A stretch of DNA of 64,000 nucleotides from Terebella lapidaria (GCA_949152475.1 OX424555.1:64151977-64215976), one strand, 5' to 3'. Positions 1 to 10,439 are shown, numbered from the stretch's first letter. Made by a program: numbers and translations. Notes: generated from the letters alone by a model not told the origin.

Positions 1-1052
1 ACTTGCAGGTGAATAACCAATTGGAATCCGTCCATTGACATTATTGCAATTGTTTTTGGACAGTGTTGCTGTGGCAATTTAACGAGCACCGTGTACCCAC
101 TAGAAGGTTGATAGCTGAGACGGTAGAGAAACACGTGACACCATGTCCATCAGATGTTCTGTTTGTTTACTCTTTTATATCACGCGTCTGATGTAGTACT
201 TAGGCTATAATGGGGTCTGAGAGACTAGGCAACTTCAGGGAGGTTGTTGATTAATTTGAACATTGCACATAATCGCGATCAGACCAAATCATGGATTCCG
301 AAAGATAGGAAGGTTAAAGATGTGTTTGAAATAGTAACTAAAATTGAGCTTTAGTTGGGCTTTAATCTCTTCTACGTAGCTTTATCTCATCAGACAAACT
401 GAATAGTGTCCCGTCCACACAGAGGGCCGGTTTTACTTGAAAGGTATACTACCAAATGACTTCAAGTCAACGGAATACCGATGAGGATTTTATGGTAAAC
501 TCACACGTTTAGAGGTGACCTGTGTCAAGACTATCAAAGGGCACTCACGTGGACTCACGGTCAAGTGGATTGTGGGCTGGTGGTAGATTGCATTATTCCC
601 TGGATGTTGGTGTATGGGTGGAACTGGGAGAGAATCTTCGCGACTATAATGGACAAAACTTGACAACAGTCTGAGTTATGTATGAGGAAACACTCAGCAC
701 ACACTTTCACTAAACTGTGATATGAAGTGGTACCATGATGAACATCTAGACATAATCGACTCTTATATGTAATTTTGATATGACTGAAACAAATGACACA
801 TTGTGGAAATGTGAATGTACGTATCAACCTATAACTAGCAATATAACAATAACTTGATGATGACAATCGCAAAGGTAAAAACAACACTTTTTAATATGCG
901 AAGCCCGACTCACGAAATACAACCAAATACAATTGGTAAGTAGTGTAAGGTAGACCAATTTTGAATCTGAACAAGACAGTATTTCAGAGCTTCAGGATAT
1001 TCGACGTGTGGCATCATGATAGTACTGTTATTGATTTGGCGACTGCAATAAA
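1..1052. other. No gene recognised
   Basis: Open frames here are short (up to 108 codons), lack any recognisable domain and have no splice or promoter context. Nothing recurs elsewhere in the window until the DR1 repeat begins near 1053. I treat the stretch as intergenic or intronic sequence. Confidence 0.5.
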
Positions 1053-1133
1053 GTAAGAATAAATCTATTACCACCAATACAGCCAAATTTTGATGATACC
1101 AATAACAAACGTAAAACACAATATTTTGCAATA
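1053..1133 (+). repeat. DR1 dispersed repeat, left part, split by the 4.6 kb element
   Basis: About 80 bases match the start of the 363 bp unit at 18671-20426 (ATCTATTACCACCAATACAG, then TTTGATGAT, then AACAAACGTAAAA and TTTTGCAATA). The match stops exactly where the 4.6 kb element begins and resumes at 5726 with GAAACAAAGCCCG. Joining the two flanks gives the uninterrupted DR1 order seen in the other copies, so DR1 is the older host of the insertion. Confidence 0.85.
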
Positions 1134-1300
1134 TAGGGGGCTTAGTCAAATAATTGTTCAAATTGGGCTACAAGCACCATTTTTGGATCAGAGGTAGATT
1201 TAACCATCACCTTTTGATATTTCGAGGGAGCCAAGCTGGGCTCCCTCTGTGTCGGCCATTTTGGATGAATCAAAGATGGCCGCCACCCGGATATGATTTT
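1134..1300 (+). repeat. Left terminal inverted repeat of the 4.6 kb element
   Basis: About 165 bases pair with 5545-5725 read on the other strand. The TIR contains an internal inverted repeat (GAGGGAGCCAAGCTGGGCTCCCTC) and the ATGGCCGCC motif. Past it (1300-1380) comes a motif block, CTATAACT, then GATAGAGACATGATTTTTGGT, that recurs in the 15.5 kb element as CATAACTC, then GTAGAGACATGGTTTTGGTG. Confidence 0.8.
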
Positions 1301-1796
1301 CGGCCTATAACTGCACTAATATTTGTGATAGAGACATGATTTTTGGTTCTAGACCATGGTTTTCTTGGGTGTGGAATCGAATGGCGTCATCAAAATCCAG
1401 ATTTGATCAGTACTTCATCGATAATGCAATATGGCCACCAGTCACAGACTTCGAAATCCCAATGTTGGCCGTAACTTATAATGTTGGCCGTGTATAATTG
1501 TGATAGAAGCATAACTTCTGTTTTCAGACCTTGTGCAGCTGCTGTTTCATGATCGAGCAATAAAATGGTGTCAATAAAATCCATATTAAAAAAATCAAGA
1601 TGGCCACCAGGTGCGGGATTAAAACCTTTACCATTTTTGTAGGAACTTCAAACTGGCACTTGATATGTAGGCATACATGTCATACCAATAAAAACAGTGA
1701 GTGCACTACTTTTCTATACAGCCGTGACATTTAGTCAACATGAAACACATTTCGTGTTTTTGCATAAATCATGCCACTGTCATTACTACTGTTTCA

Positions 1797-2160
1797 GACC
1801 AAGTAAAAATAGAATGCAACACATTTCATCTTTCCAAACGTACTGGTTTTCATCGTTGTTTGAACAGCCACCTTTACACTTGCACAGCATTGTGCCAAAA
1901 AGGCCTGTCCTGTAATACAGTTGCCCCCTGCATCTTTTTGTGCAACCTCAGTGCAGTAGTAACGCACAGGCCTTACTGGCGTCAGGAAACATGGCCCACA
2001 GAGGGAGCCATCTCTGGTTGTTTGCACCCTGTTCCCACCCCGCACTGATGAAAGGCAGGGATCGTCTGGTGACTGGTGGCTGACTGATTTCAGTTGAAGC
2101 TTGATTGAGCAAGGATCTTTTGACATGTTGAAAGAGAGCTGCCTGGGTCGGAGGAATGTT
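1797..2160 (-). pseudogene. CRC-like / 'HAFTG' family protein, C-terminal fragment
   Basis: Read on the minus strand, the frame from 2157 gives IPPTQAALFQHVKRS, then WLPLWAMFPDASKACALLLH. A second frame continues with YCTEVAQK and cysteine pairs in GGNC and AQCC. From memory this order (PPTQ/CQ-AALLQHVKRA..., W.PLW..LPEASKAC, then a Cys-rich tail resembling CXC/tesmin-type repeats) is the C-terminal half of a large family of uncharacterised animal proteins. Those proteins carry a HAFTGCDTTS-like motif upstream. Only about 120 residues remain, with at least one frame change between the two halves. It abuts the pogo remnant within 30 bases. A fragment of the same family lies at 54861-55270. Its function is unknown; a mobile-element passenger gene is possible. 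Confidence 0.6.
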
Positions 2161-2188
2161 ATCAAGGGAGTGGCAAGGAATAGCCAAA

Positions 2189-3738
2189 ATGTGGTTTGAG
2201 TTGAACTTTCTTCCTGACATCAGAAGTGAAAGGCCTCATATTCTCATCGTTTATGGGAACGACTCCCACAATATTGTGGAACCGTTGGAACTGGCAGTAT
2301 AGATTGAAATAACAATAATAGAACGCCCAGCGGCCCAAACGTCACATTGGCTGTAACCGTGTGATCGCACAGTGTTCGGACCACTGAAAGCACACCACAA
2401 CCAGATCGCTAATACTCTGATGGCTGAGTATCATGGGGTTATGATTTTCAAATCAAACTTCACTGGACTGTTTGCCAAAACATGGAGTAAGGCCATGATT
2501 GAAGCCAAAATCAGAGCCGGGTTCAGAGCTTGTGGGATATTCCTATTCAACCCTGCAGCTCTTCCAGAGGAGGCATTTCGGCCGAATATGCTGTGCGACT
2601 CAACCATTTCGAGTGTCCAAGGACAACACCAGTCCAACGTCAACTGTAACAGCGTTCATGTCAAATTCCAGCAATGTGATCCTCATCACAGATATGGCAA
2701 CCGTGCAGGACCAGTTACCATCCGGAGTGGCCTTGGTGGCCAATGAGTCATCACTGTGTGCTGAGGTGCACTTGGCTTGCACCTAACTGACTCATCTTAC
2801 GGGCAGATACGACATGTAAAAGAGCAATTGAACGACACTGATGAAAGGTTCATGGCAATCGACTTGTATCCAGTGCCGCAAGCTGTGGATCCAGCACTGC
2901 CTGCCAGGGAACCCACACTGCCTACTGTGGATCCTGTGCTTCCAGCTGTGGAAACTATGCCACCATCAGTTGATCCAGCACTACCTGCTGGGGATCTCGT
3001 TCTGCCACCTGCAGATCCTGTGCAGCCAGTTGTTGATCCCATGCCGACAGCTGTGGATTCCGTGCTGCAAGCTGTGTATTCAGTGCCACAAGCTGTGGAT
3101 CCAACCCTGCCTGCTGAAGAACCTGCACTGCCTGCTGGGGGCCATGCACAGCCAGCCATGCCACGTGTTGGAGCTTTTGTTCCACCTGCTGTGGATCTAG
3201 CTGTTACACTACCTGCTTCAAGCGAATCAAATATGAGGATCACTTCATTGTGTACTGATGTCGACAGTGATATTCTAGAATATCCCACTTGTTCGAGAAA
3301 TGTACGCATCAAAAAATCGAAAGCCCAAAAGTACTTCTTGCTCACATCCAGTGAAGTGATCGAAATTAGAAAGGTGAAACGAAGGGAGAAGGAAGAAAAT
3401 GAAAGACAAAAACAGGAACGTGTGCGACAAAGATTACCCAAGAAGGAGCAGAAATGTTCCACAAAAAGGAAGCAAACGAGGCAAAATTAAGTAGCACCAA
3501 AAAGTCAAAAGTATCCAGCATCCAGAGCCAGTTCACTGCAGAGGAAGACGTTTTTAGTATATATTGTATTGAGCAGTACATCCAATCACCATTCGAAGAT
3601 TGGATTCAGTGTTCTTCGTGCCTCAAATGTTGGAACGAGGCTTGTACAACAGCATCCCTGGAAATCGCATCCGCGACATGTGTAGGAAGTGACATGGACA
3701 TGATGCCACTTGTAGAATACAATCTTTGTTGTTGTTGA
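2189..3738 (+). pseudogene. Pogo-like (DDE) transposase, C-terminal two thirds, degraded
   Basis: One frame reads MWFELNFLPDIRSERPHIL, then GNDSHNIVEPLELAV, TSHWL, PCDRTVFGPLKAHHN, SNFTGLFAKTWSKAM, FRACGIFLFNPAALPEEAF. This is the standard order of the DDE_1 catalytic domain of pogo/Tigger/jerky-type transposases up to the C-terminal tail. The CENP-B/HTH DNA-binding part and the first catalytic Asp are absent. The second Asp (family DGHxSH) is a Tyr here (IVYGNDSH); the third Asp (PCDRTVF) remains. Stops interrupt the frame near 2299, 2350 and 2744, and a local frame change lies at 2740-2780. A Pro-rich repeat follows, then a basic coiled stretch (KRREKEENERQKQERVRQR). After one more frame change comes a Cys-rich tail (WIQCSSCLKCWNEAC) like the PHD-type finger some family members carry. 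Not functional. Confidence 0.85.
2868..3215 (+). repeat. Coding minisatellite (VDPxLPA-type hexapeptide repeats)
   Basis: The transposase linker is expanded into about 18 imperfect six-codon repeats of the type VDPALPA, EPTLPT, VDPVLPA. Because the period is a multiple of three, opposite-strand and shifted frames are open too (a 221-codon frame on the minus strand and a 119-codon frame on the plus strand); these are shadows, not genes. The repeat separates the catalytic domain from the basic tail. Confidence 0.8.
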
Positions 3739-3739
3739 A

Positions 3740-4028
3740 TCAAATAATTAAATGCAAATTCAATTGTCTACATTTGTCTAAAAAAAACTATGTATCTATA
3801 TATGGCTGGAAAATTCATATTAAGGAATACTGTAACAATCAATGGTTGTTAGACCACATAATTAAGTGCAAATTCACGTGTATACGAAGGTAAACTATGT
3901 ACATATCTATATGTCTATATGCTTGCTAAAAAAATGTTCATGGCACTACATGAGGTATACAATCGGTGCTGTAGAATCACAGTATTGAATGCAAATTTAC
4001 GTATGGGCTATACGAATGGAAAATTTGT
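3740..4028 (+). repeat. Decayed tandem repeat, ~120 bp unit, about 2.5 copies
   Basis: Three blocks share the order AATTAAATGCAAATTCA, then an ACG-containing stretch, then CTATGTA(C/T)AT and short TATCTATAT runs: 3742-3810, 3856-3925 and 3978-4025. Copies are strongly diverged, so the array is old. It lies just downstream of the transposase tail inside the 4.6 kb element. Confidence 0.55.
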
Positions 4029-4029
4029 A

Positions 4030-4135
4030 TCTGTCTGTAACCAAGCGTGGAATGCCTCGGCCAGACTGGGATTTGAACCGGGGACCTCACACACCAGCCA
4101 TCCACTCTACCAGATGAGCTGAAGGGATATCACAC
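4030..4135 (-). mobile_element. tRNA-derived SINE head (pseudo-tRNA)
   Basis: On the minus strand the sequence contains a good RNA polymerase III A box (AGCTCATCTGGTAGAG) and, about 40 bases on, a B box (GGTTCAAATCCC), followed by AGTCTGGCCGAGGCATTCC. The A-box/B-box spacing is that of a tRNA, but the acceptor arms do not pair and the anticodon arm is poor. I therefore call a tRNA-derived SINE rather than a working tRNA gene. The 3' SINE body is not resolved. Confidence 0.65.
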
Positions 4136-4249
4136 TAGCCTATCTAGTATGAGTACAATTTCACACATATCAGAAAAGTCATATGTCTATGACAGTAAAA
4201 AAATCGAATTCAAAATAAATTAAAGCATTCGAGCATGTTTTAGTCGTTT

Positions 4250-4465
4250 AATTCATAGACGTAGGTAGATTAGAAGACACTGTTTACACTCTTGACACAA
4301 CAACAACTACAACAGAATGTACAATACCATTATAAAAAAATATACACCAACAATGATATACAACAATGAGTCGATAGACTTAGGTACATTAGAAGATGCT
4401 GTTTGCAATCTCGTCACAACAAGAACAATATGCAATAACATTATACAACAATATAAGAGTTCGTC
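4250..4465 (+). repeat. Two-copy tandem repeat (~115 bp)
   Basis: Two blocks, near 4254-4345 and 4372-4460, share ATAGAC(G/T)TAGGTA, then ATTAGAAGA(C/T)(A/G)CTGTTT, then CACAACAA and ACAATACCATTATA-like stretches. They lie within the 4.6 kb element and are mildly diverged. No coding content. Confidence 0.6.
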
Positions 4466-5544
4466 ACAGCTCTAGGTATTTTGGGAAGAATATTGCGCTG
4501 CTGGCAGTATTGCATGCTGATAATTTGCAATTTGGAAGATACAGAAATTTTTAACTATGACGCTACTAGTACTGACATTGACTGCTTTGAATGGTGGATT
4601 AACTATAACCTTACATTTTATATATTCATACACCCTGGAAATATCCAATAATTGTTCATATACTGACCCACAAACTTTTATGTGGCAAAAAACAACAGTG
4701 AAATGTATGTTAGGAAATCACTAGCCGAGTAAAGGTGAAATTATATTTATACATGGCCAGAAATTGGTAAATTGAGGCCGGAATATGGTGAACTTGACAA
4801 ATATCATCAAACCCGGGGTTGATGTGATAATGTTGCCCAATCAGAGTGCTTTTTGTAGCCAGATTTGAGACCCACGATGGACCAAAATGTAAAAATATGA
4901 CATGCACGTAGTAATTAGAATCCACATGAACCGTCATGAACCTATTTGTGGCCGGAATTAGATGAAATTACCCTAAATGTCATTGAAAAATTATAATTTC
5001 TTAGTTTGTTGAGAGTGTTTATGTTATGGGTAAGAAACAGCCTTGATAAGTTCCTGTAGTCAGGGAGATTAGCCGTCATAAAAAGGGTGTAATATATTCA
5101 TATTGTAGCAGTATTGTTCGAGCAAAATCAAACGGATTGGTTTCAGACAAACCATATTCAAATGAACCTTTACTTAACTCATACTCTGGCACAAATGAAA
5201 TACTCCTGTTTTCAGTGATCAATCAGATCAATGTGATGAGAAACGGCCCATGTAGCGCAGGTTACTCTTTCTTCTGAATTAAATGAAGATTAAAAATGTG
5301 CCAGACGGAATAAATATGGTATACATTCAGTTGGTGAGTAGTAGGCCTATTCGTAGAGTAAGGTGCGCTACTTGGGCCCGAGAAACGCACATTTTGGGCA
5401 GAGGATTTCCTTCAAAACGGCATTATCACAATACTATGTCATATAATCATTAAAACAACACCAGCAATGGATTTCTCATACAGAAAAACCCAAATAAAGT
5501 GGTGTCATACATTATTCTGCCACCTTTGGTTCTCAAGTTATGGC
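4466..5544. other. Right interior of the 4.6 kb element, no gene seen
   Basis: No open frame here has recognisable content; the longest is 75 codons. The stretch is AT-rich sequence leading into the right TIR. The TIR proper becomes alignable with the left end only from about 5545. Confidence 0.5.
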
Positions 5545-5725
5545 AATTTGTTATTCCGGAAGGCGGCCATCTTGGATTTACTCAAAATGGCCGACATAGA
5601 GGGAGCCCAGCTTGGCTCCCTCGGAAAATTGGTAGATGATGGTCATATCTAACTGCAGTCCAAAAATGGTGCTTGTAGCCCAATTTGAACAATTCGGGGG
5701 TTTAGGGAGACTAAGCCCCCTGACT
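5545..5725 (-). repeat. Right terminal inverted repeat of the 4.6 kb element
   Basis: Reverse complement matches 1134-1300 in order: AAGATGGCCGCC, GTCGGCCATTTTG, the GAGGGAGCC/GGCTCCCTC hairpin, AGCACCATTTTTGGA, ATTGTTCAAATTGGGCTAC and GGGGGCTTAGTC. Small indels separate the two ends (for example ACCCCCG inserted near 5694). Confidence 0.8.
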
Positions 5726-5845
5726 AATAGAAACAAAGCCCGATCAAATACTTTATCAAAAGACACACTGGCGTCATCAGGGGCAGACAGTGTGGTAAGT
5801 GTAGTTGTTTCTACTGTACACATGATGGATTGGCATACAACTATA
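5726..5845 (+). repeat. DR1 dispersed repeat, right part
   Basis: Starts at GAAACAAAGCCCG and runs through ACACACTGGCGTCATCAGGG, GCAGACAGTGTG and GTTGTTTCTACTGTACAC, matching the middle of the 363 bp DR1 unit. It completes the copy begun at 1053-1133. The minus-strand reading APDDASV recurs at the 26.4 kb copy, but I see no real gene. Confidence 0.85.
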
Positions 5846-5846
5846 A

Positions 5847-5877
5847 TGTATGCTAATCCTGATGGGATTAGCATACA
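5847..5877. repeat. Perfect short hairpin at DR1 edge
   Basis: A 13-base stem (TGTATGCTAATCC) pairs perfectly with its complement 18 bases on, around a TGATG loop. It sits between the DR1 fragment and the larger foldback at 5884. Confidence 0.75.
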
Positions 5878-5883
5878 CCTACA

Positions 5884-6094
5884 TTGGTAAATATTAGTGT
5901 ATCAAACGCATAGCTGAACGTTATATTTACTGAATACTACATTATACTGGAATTTATTCCGTACTTGCTCCTTCCGCGGAGCACTCGTAAACTCGTGCTC
6001 CGTGAAAAGACCCGTGCGAAATAAATCCCATTATAATGCAGTAGTCAGTAAATATAACGTTCAGCTCTGCGTTTGATACACTAATATTTACCAA
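5884..6094. mobile_element. 211 bp near-perfect foldback element
   Basis: The whole stretch is one palindrome. The left arm runs TTGGTAAATATTAGTGTAT, CAAACGCATAGCTGAACG, TTATATTTACTGA; the right arm is its complement with few mismatches. The centre is a tight GGAGCACTCG/CTCGTGCTCC hairpin. There is no coding content and no clear target duplication. The centre (GCACTCG...CTCGTGC) is shared with the palindrome at 40075-40252, suggesting one family of miniature foldback elements. Confidence 0.8.
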
Positions 6095-6589
6095 GTATTA
6101 CATTCAAACAAAATCGTTTACGTATGGCCACTGCTGAAAAATGGGTGGCGCCCCTAGTGAGTAAAGTGTGCAAACAACCGTTTGTGGTCTATGTTTTGGT
6201 TTTACTTAATTATATAGCATGTCATCCCTTGTCACATGTCGTTTATTAGTGCACTGGTGATATATAATAGAATAATATTAGCCATTTTGAAGAAAGCGCG
6301 AAAAAACTATAGGGTTCGGTTGTTGAAAGGGCATTCTGTCAGAAACTTTCCGATCCACACAAAACAAATACTTTTTAAATCTATGTAAAGAATGAATATG
6401 TTGGCCGATTTTCAGGGAAATTCATTGCATAATATCCGACCGAGAACAGTTTTATACAGAAATAGGTGGTATCAAATTTGAAAAAAAACCCGAAAATACA
6501 TATTTTACCGAAATTGATTCATGTCTTGACGACAATACCAACCCCGGCTAAAAGTTACACTTCTGATGGGTTTTATATGGATCAACAAA
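6095..6589. other. No gene recognised; possible eroded LINE upstream part
   Basis: No long frame and no repeat shared elsewhere in the window. Sequence from about 6480 may already belong to the LINE fragment that is recognisable from 6590, but frame breaks prevent a clear call. Confidence 0.4.
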
Positions 6590-7497
6590 CGTCCTGAACT
6601 TAGTTTAAATGCACTAGTTCAGGACTACAAGGAAGGTTAAAAATGCTTCATTTAGAATTTTTGTGTTTATCTTCTAAATTGCGATGGATAAAGAACTTTC
6701 TTCAAACATCAGAAAACAATTTTGGAAAATAACTGCTTGTACCATATTCATTACGCCCCACATTAACTATTTGTTAGAAGGATCGCTAAACTATATCAAA
6801 AAATATTCAGTATCTATCAAAAATATATTTTGGAAACAATTTTGGACACTTGGATATGTTACCGAGAAAAAATATACTGTAATTATGACGACCAATATCT
6901 CCTTAATACTGTAACTTGGTACTCTGAATTCTGCAAAAATGAAAACTTACAAATACTCAAAAATGAGTTTATCTCGAAAGGAATGGTATATATTAAAGAT
7001 GCATATAACTATGAAGACAAAAAGTTGATTAGCAGGACGCAGCTCGTTGACAAATATAATATTCATATGAATTATCTTGATTACTTTAGTTTTAGAGAAT
7101 CAATTCTTAAGCCCATTAATGACAGAATTAAAAAGATCAGCTTAAAGTAGACGTTAACATAATACAACCTATGACAGAAATATGTGGTCAAAAAAGGTGT
7201 GCAAATTATCATATACTAATCTAATCAAATCATTACCAAGAAAAGATTCATATAAAGAAAAATGGCTAGACGAATTATCAGAAACTTATGACAATAATAA
7301 TTGGGAGAAAATTTTAACACTTGCCCAAAAAATCAGTCCAGACAAAACCACTCAATGCTTTCAGTACAAATTACTACATTGGGTTTTACCGACGAATAAA
7401 CTTCTTTATACCTACAGATTGAGGGATAATCCTCATTGTGACTTTAACCAAAAAATTGAAAATTATTTAGCACATTTTTTCTAAACCTGTCCAATAA
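6590..7497 (+). mobile_element. L1/Tx1-like LINE, C-terminal part of ORF2, broken
   Basis: Across several frames the translation follows the C-terminal order of L1-clade reverse transcriptase proteins. The blocks are GRLKMLHLEF, SSKLRWIKN, ENNFGK, then ILDTWICYREK, CNYDDQYLLNTVTWYSE, LISRTQLVDKYNIHMNYLDY, and finally QCFQYKLLHWVLPTNKLLY and RLRDNPHCDFNQKIENYLAHFF. The last block is the HCDFC..IEDxxHxFxxC-type zinc-binding end; here the second Cys of the usual pair is Asn (DFNQK). At least three frame changes and several stops break it. Endonuclease and polymerase motifs are not present, so it is a 5'-truncated, dead copy. It is interrupted near 7500 by repeat A. Confidence 0.8.
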
Positions 7498-7518
7498 AGC
7501 ATTATGTAGCATTATCTT

Positions 7519-8813
7519 ATTCAACCAAGACTGGTGTGATTTATCAGCATACAGTTCTGCGTTCGTGTAAGTGGCATACATTCTTGTATATGGAAGACGC
7601 CATGCTTTTTACCTTCTTCATATTTAGGTACTTCGGGTAATCAACCTGCTTCTTGTGAGGTGCTAGTCCATGGTGTGTTGATTTATATTACAACTAAAGC
7701 ATTGCTGACCGGAAATTGCGCCTGAAAGTTGGGAACATGAAAACATAATGTGGCACACATAATATTAACGTTTGGATGATACCATAATGGTGTAGCTTTG
7801 TGGTATTGAATTGGTGACATGTACCTCAGAACCAGGTGAAATCAATTTACACCACATTGTGGAGCGTTATTCATATTGCAGGATTAATAGAGATGTATTG
7901 GTTTTGATGGAAAGAAAAAGTTGCCTATGATAAAGTATAAGTTTTGATTACACTCGAAAATTCTACCAAATCACAATGGCAGTTGTCCTCTACCAATGTC
8001 TCATGTATCTTTCTGATCGAGTTAATTTGAGCAAATTAACACTCAATATGGTGAGATAATACATTCTATTTTGGTATAAGTTATGACGATAAGATCTGTC
8101 CAGTATATGGGCACGAATTTCGATGTTTTATGAACCAATATTAATTTAGCAAGTTGTTTTGATGAAGCAAATAGGAATGAACTCTGAATATCCATTGTTA
8201 TCGCAGCTCTTAATTGGAACATGTCTGTCACATCACCTGGTGTGACAGTTAGAATCACTAGGTCTAAATGCACACGTTTTATCAAAATGCAATGATCCTT
8301 TATTCCAGCATATAAACCAGCATATACTCGCTTCAGATAATTTCGATTGACAGCACGTCCACAAATGTCTATTGACAGCACGTCCACAAATATATATCAC
8401 ATATTCCCGGTAAACTATGAAAGACCCTTTTATTTGCCCGTTGCAGAGATGAAACGACATTTCCTCGTGATTTTTTAAATCCCTATGTCAGGATTGGCCA
8501 ATGCTCAGTAATCACAATACACTATAAATTATTTGCAACGACAGCTACATCGAATTAAGCATCCATTCCGATTCCACAGACAAGTCGCATGGAAACATTG
8601 ACTCCACCGTTCTATCACACATGAATCACAAACGTGAAACGCGGGCGATATTAATCTTAATACTATCCGAATTCTGATTGCACAGACATTGAGATGGATG
8701 GTGTCCACGAAACTGCGCATGGGAGCTTACTGTCTCTCGCTTCCTCATTCAAACATTTTCTGTAGTAAAACATGGTAATGTTATGAAACCACCCAACCAT
8801 TTTCTGTATGTGT
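7519..8813 (-). repeat. Repeat A: inverted copy of 12581-13801
   Basis: Read on the minus strand it matches 12581-13801 along its length. It starts CATACAGAAAATGGTTG, passes through GAATGAGGAAGCGAGAGACAG, TTTCATCTCTGCAG/ACGGGCAAATAAAAGGG and CACACCAGGTGATGTGACAG, and ends GAATAAGATAATG. Two direct partial repeats near 8350-8395 distinguish this copy. No domain is recognisable in its frames. It sits inside the LINE, flanked by two versions of the same LINE segment. Confidence 0.8.
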
Positions 8814-8825
8814 TTCAGTATATAT

Positions 8826-8930
8826 ATGTACGAATAAACTACTCTACAGATTGAGGGATAATCCTTATTGTGACTTTTGCCAAAAAATTGAAGATGATTT
8901 AGCACATTTTTTCTTCACCTGTTAAAAATG
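8826..8930 (+). mobile_element. Second copy of the LINE 3' coding segment
   Basis: About 100 bases repeat 7395-7495 with small differences. The frame reads RLRDNPYCDFCQKIEDDLAHFFFTC, a better-preserved version of the zinc-binding end, with both Cys residues and the final Cys present. It begins immediately after repeat A. Either repeat A split the LINE with a ~100 bp duplication, or a second LINE copy lies here. Confidence 0.75.
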
Positions 8931-10439
8931 AAGCAAACACAATGGCATGGAATTGCAGTGTGGTTGATGCCAGGAATAGAAGAATGTATTATCTGTGTGA
9001 ACGAATGTGTCACTCTTGAATGTATGTTTTTTTCACATAAAGAAATAAATGACTTACGAAATTCAAATTCAACAATTAATGCCTAAAAAACTGCGAGCAG
9101 GTTGTTTTGAACTTTAGTACGAAAGAAAAAATGGATCAAAGAATATTCGGGAATTTTTGCAATTTCATTCAGCAGTGATTGTTCTAGTAATTATCAAAGT
9201 TCTGGAAAATTCGTTGGAACCTATCATTTTTTTTTACAAAAATAAAATAATTTGTCTAGTAATGAGTACATATCACTCAAAACTTCAAGCCTGCGGGGTG
9301 CATCACGATGACATGATGAACTGATATCGTCATAATATAATTGATGAAAGTTAATAACACATTTTATTATTCAAACAGGAACGGACAAGGAGCAACATAT
9401 CCACACCTTTTTTCAAATTCCAGCAGTAAAGGATCTTAGAAAACGTTGTGGTTATATTTCACAATGTCATATTCAAAATATAATATTCCATGAACCGTAC
9501 GGTCAATTTCCTTCAGATTTTGGTCGCTGAAGCTGATAGCAACAAACTATCAAATTTTAAAAGAGATCTATGGAAACAAAAAATTTTGCCCCAAAAGTCA
9601 TCATGGGCCTCAAACTAATGATGCGGGCACGGGCGCGGGTATGGCAGAGATGGCGGGCACGGGCACGGTAAAACGCGGCAGCGAGCGGCCGTGTCGTTTT
9701 CCCCAATCATAGTCAATGCGAATCACGTAAAAACGGATGGCTCGTTACCCGGGTCGCACTGGAAGTTGCATTTTTAGAATCTGGATGCAGGTTGAGTGGC
9801 TGTCGTAGCAAAGCCGACTGGGTCCGACAAGCATGTGTGTGCGCATGTGTGAAATAATAGGACTGAATAACTGAATACAGACACACTGACCCCGCGGGGC
9901 AACGTACAGCCGTACAATCGCGAGCCGAGCAATGCCTGGGAGAGTTGAGTAATTCCCCGGATATATACCTGGGGGCATGCTAGGCACACTGGGGGAAACC
10001 AAGACGAGTAGAGAGTATACTATGTTTAACATCTATTGATAAATAAAATAGATAATAAACTAAAACATCAAAAGCATGCAAGTACAAATGTATTGATAAC
10101 TGCCTCATTCGCCAGTTATTATCTACATACTAATATACATATCGAAAACACATATTATAAAGTCACTGCTTCTTGACTTTACATGCAAGGGAATATTTAG
10201 TCTCTTGCCGACCAGGTTCGGTGTTACTCATTTGACAAAGTTTTTATTTAATAAACTTCTATTGATGAAACAGTTCACAGCAATCCAACTCGCAGCCAAT
10301 CCCCCCCATCCTTTCTCATGCTATCTGTGATTTCCCTCACCTATTAACAGCGGAAAGGATTGTAAAATAATTCGTTCTCCGGAGACGAGCAAAACACGCC
10401 TCTAAATACGCTGCAAAATCGACGACGAGCAAGACATTA
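8931..10439. other. No gene recognised; short GC/CpG-rich patch
   Basis: 8931-9100 may be LINE 3' untranslated sequence. 9625-9780 is a CpG-rich patch (GGGCACGGGCGCGGG-type repeats) unlike its AT-rich surroundings. A 95-codon frame on the minus strand overlaps the patch but shows no domain. A promoter CpG island is conceivable, though no transcript evidence exists here. Confidence 0.35.

Larger units (their letters stand above)
1134..5725 (+). mobile_element. 4.6 kb long-TIR DNA transposon with pogo-like transposase remnant
   Basis: The ends are inverted copies of each other: TAGGGGGCTTAGTC at the left, the same motif preceded by a few extra bases at the right. Both are followed by a shared block (ATTGTTCAAATTGGGCTAC, AGCACCATTTTTGGA) and by GAGGGAGCC...GGCTCCCTC and ATGGCCGCC stretches. 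The flanks read AATA on both sides (1130-1133 and 5726-5729). The insertion target is known from intact DR1 copies (GCAATAGAAAC), so a target duplication of TA up to AATA is supported. Inside lie a CRC-like protein fragment on the minus strand, a degraded pogo-type transposase on the plus strand, a SINE and decayed tandem repeats. TA duplication would suit pogo/Tc1-mariner; whether the transposase belongs to these TIRs or was itself inserted is open. Confidence 0.8.

Noticed and set aside
2797-3462. 221-codon minus-strand frame opposite the transposase tail
   Set aside because: A low-complexity Gly/Ser/Thr shadow of the hexapeptide minisatellite; the plus strand fits the known protein order.
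4034-4135. Possible minus-strand tRNA
   Set aside because: The boxes fit but there is no acceptor stem pairing; SINE-type sequence follows the B box.
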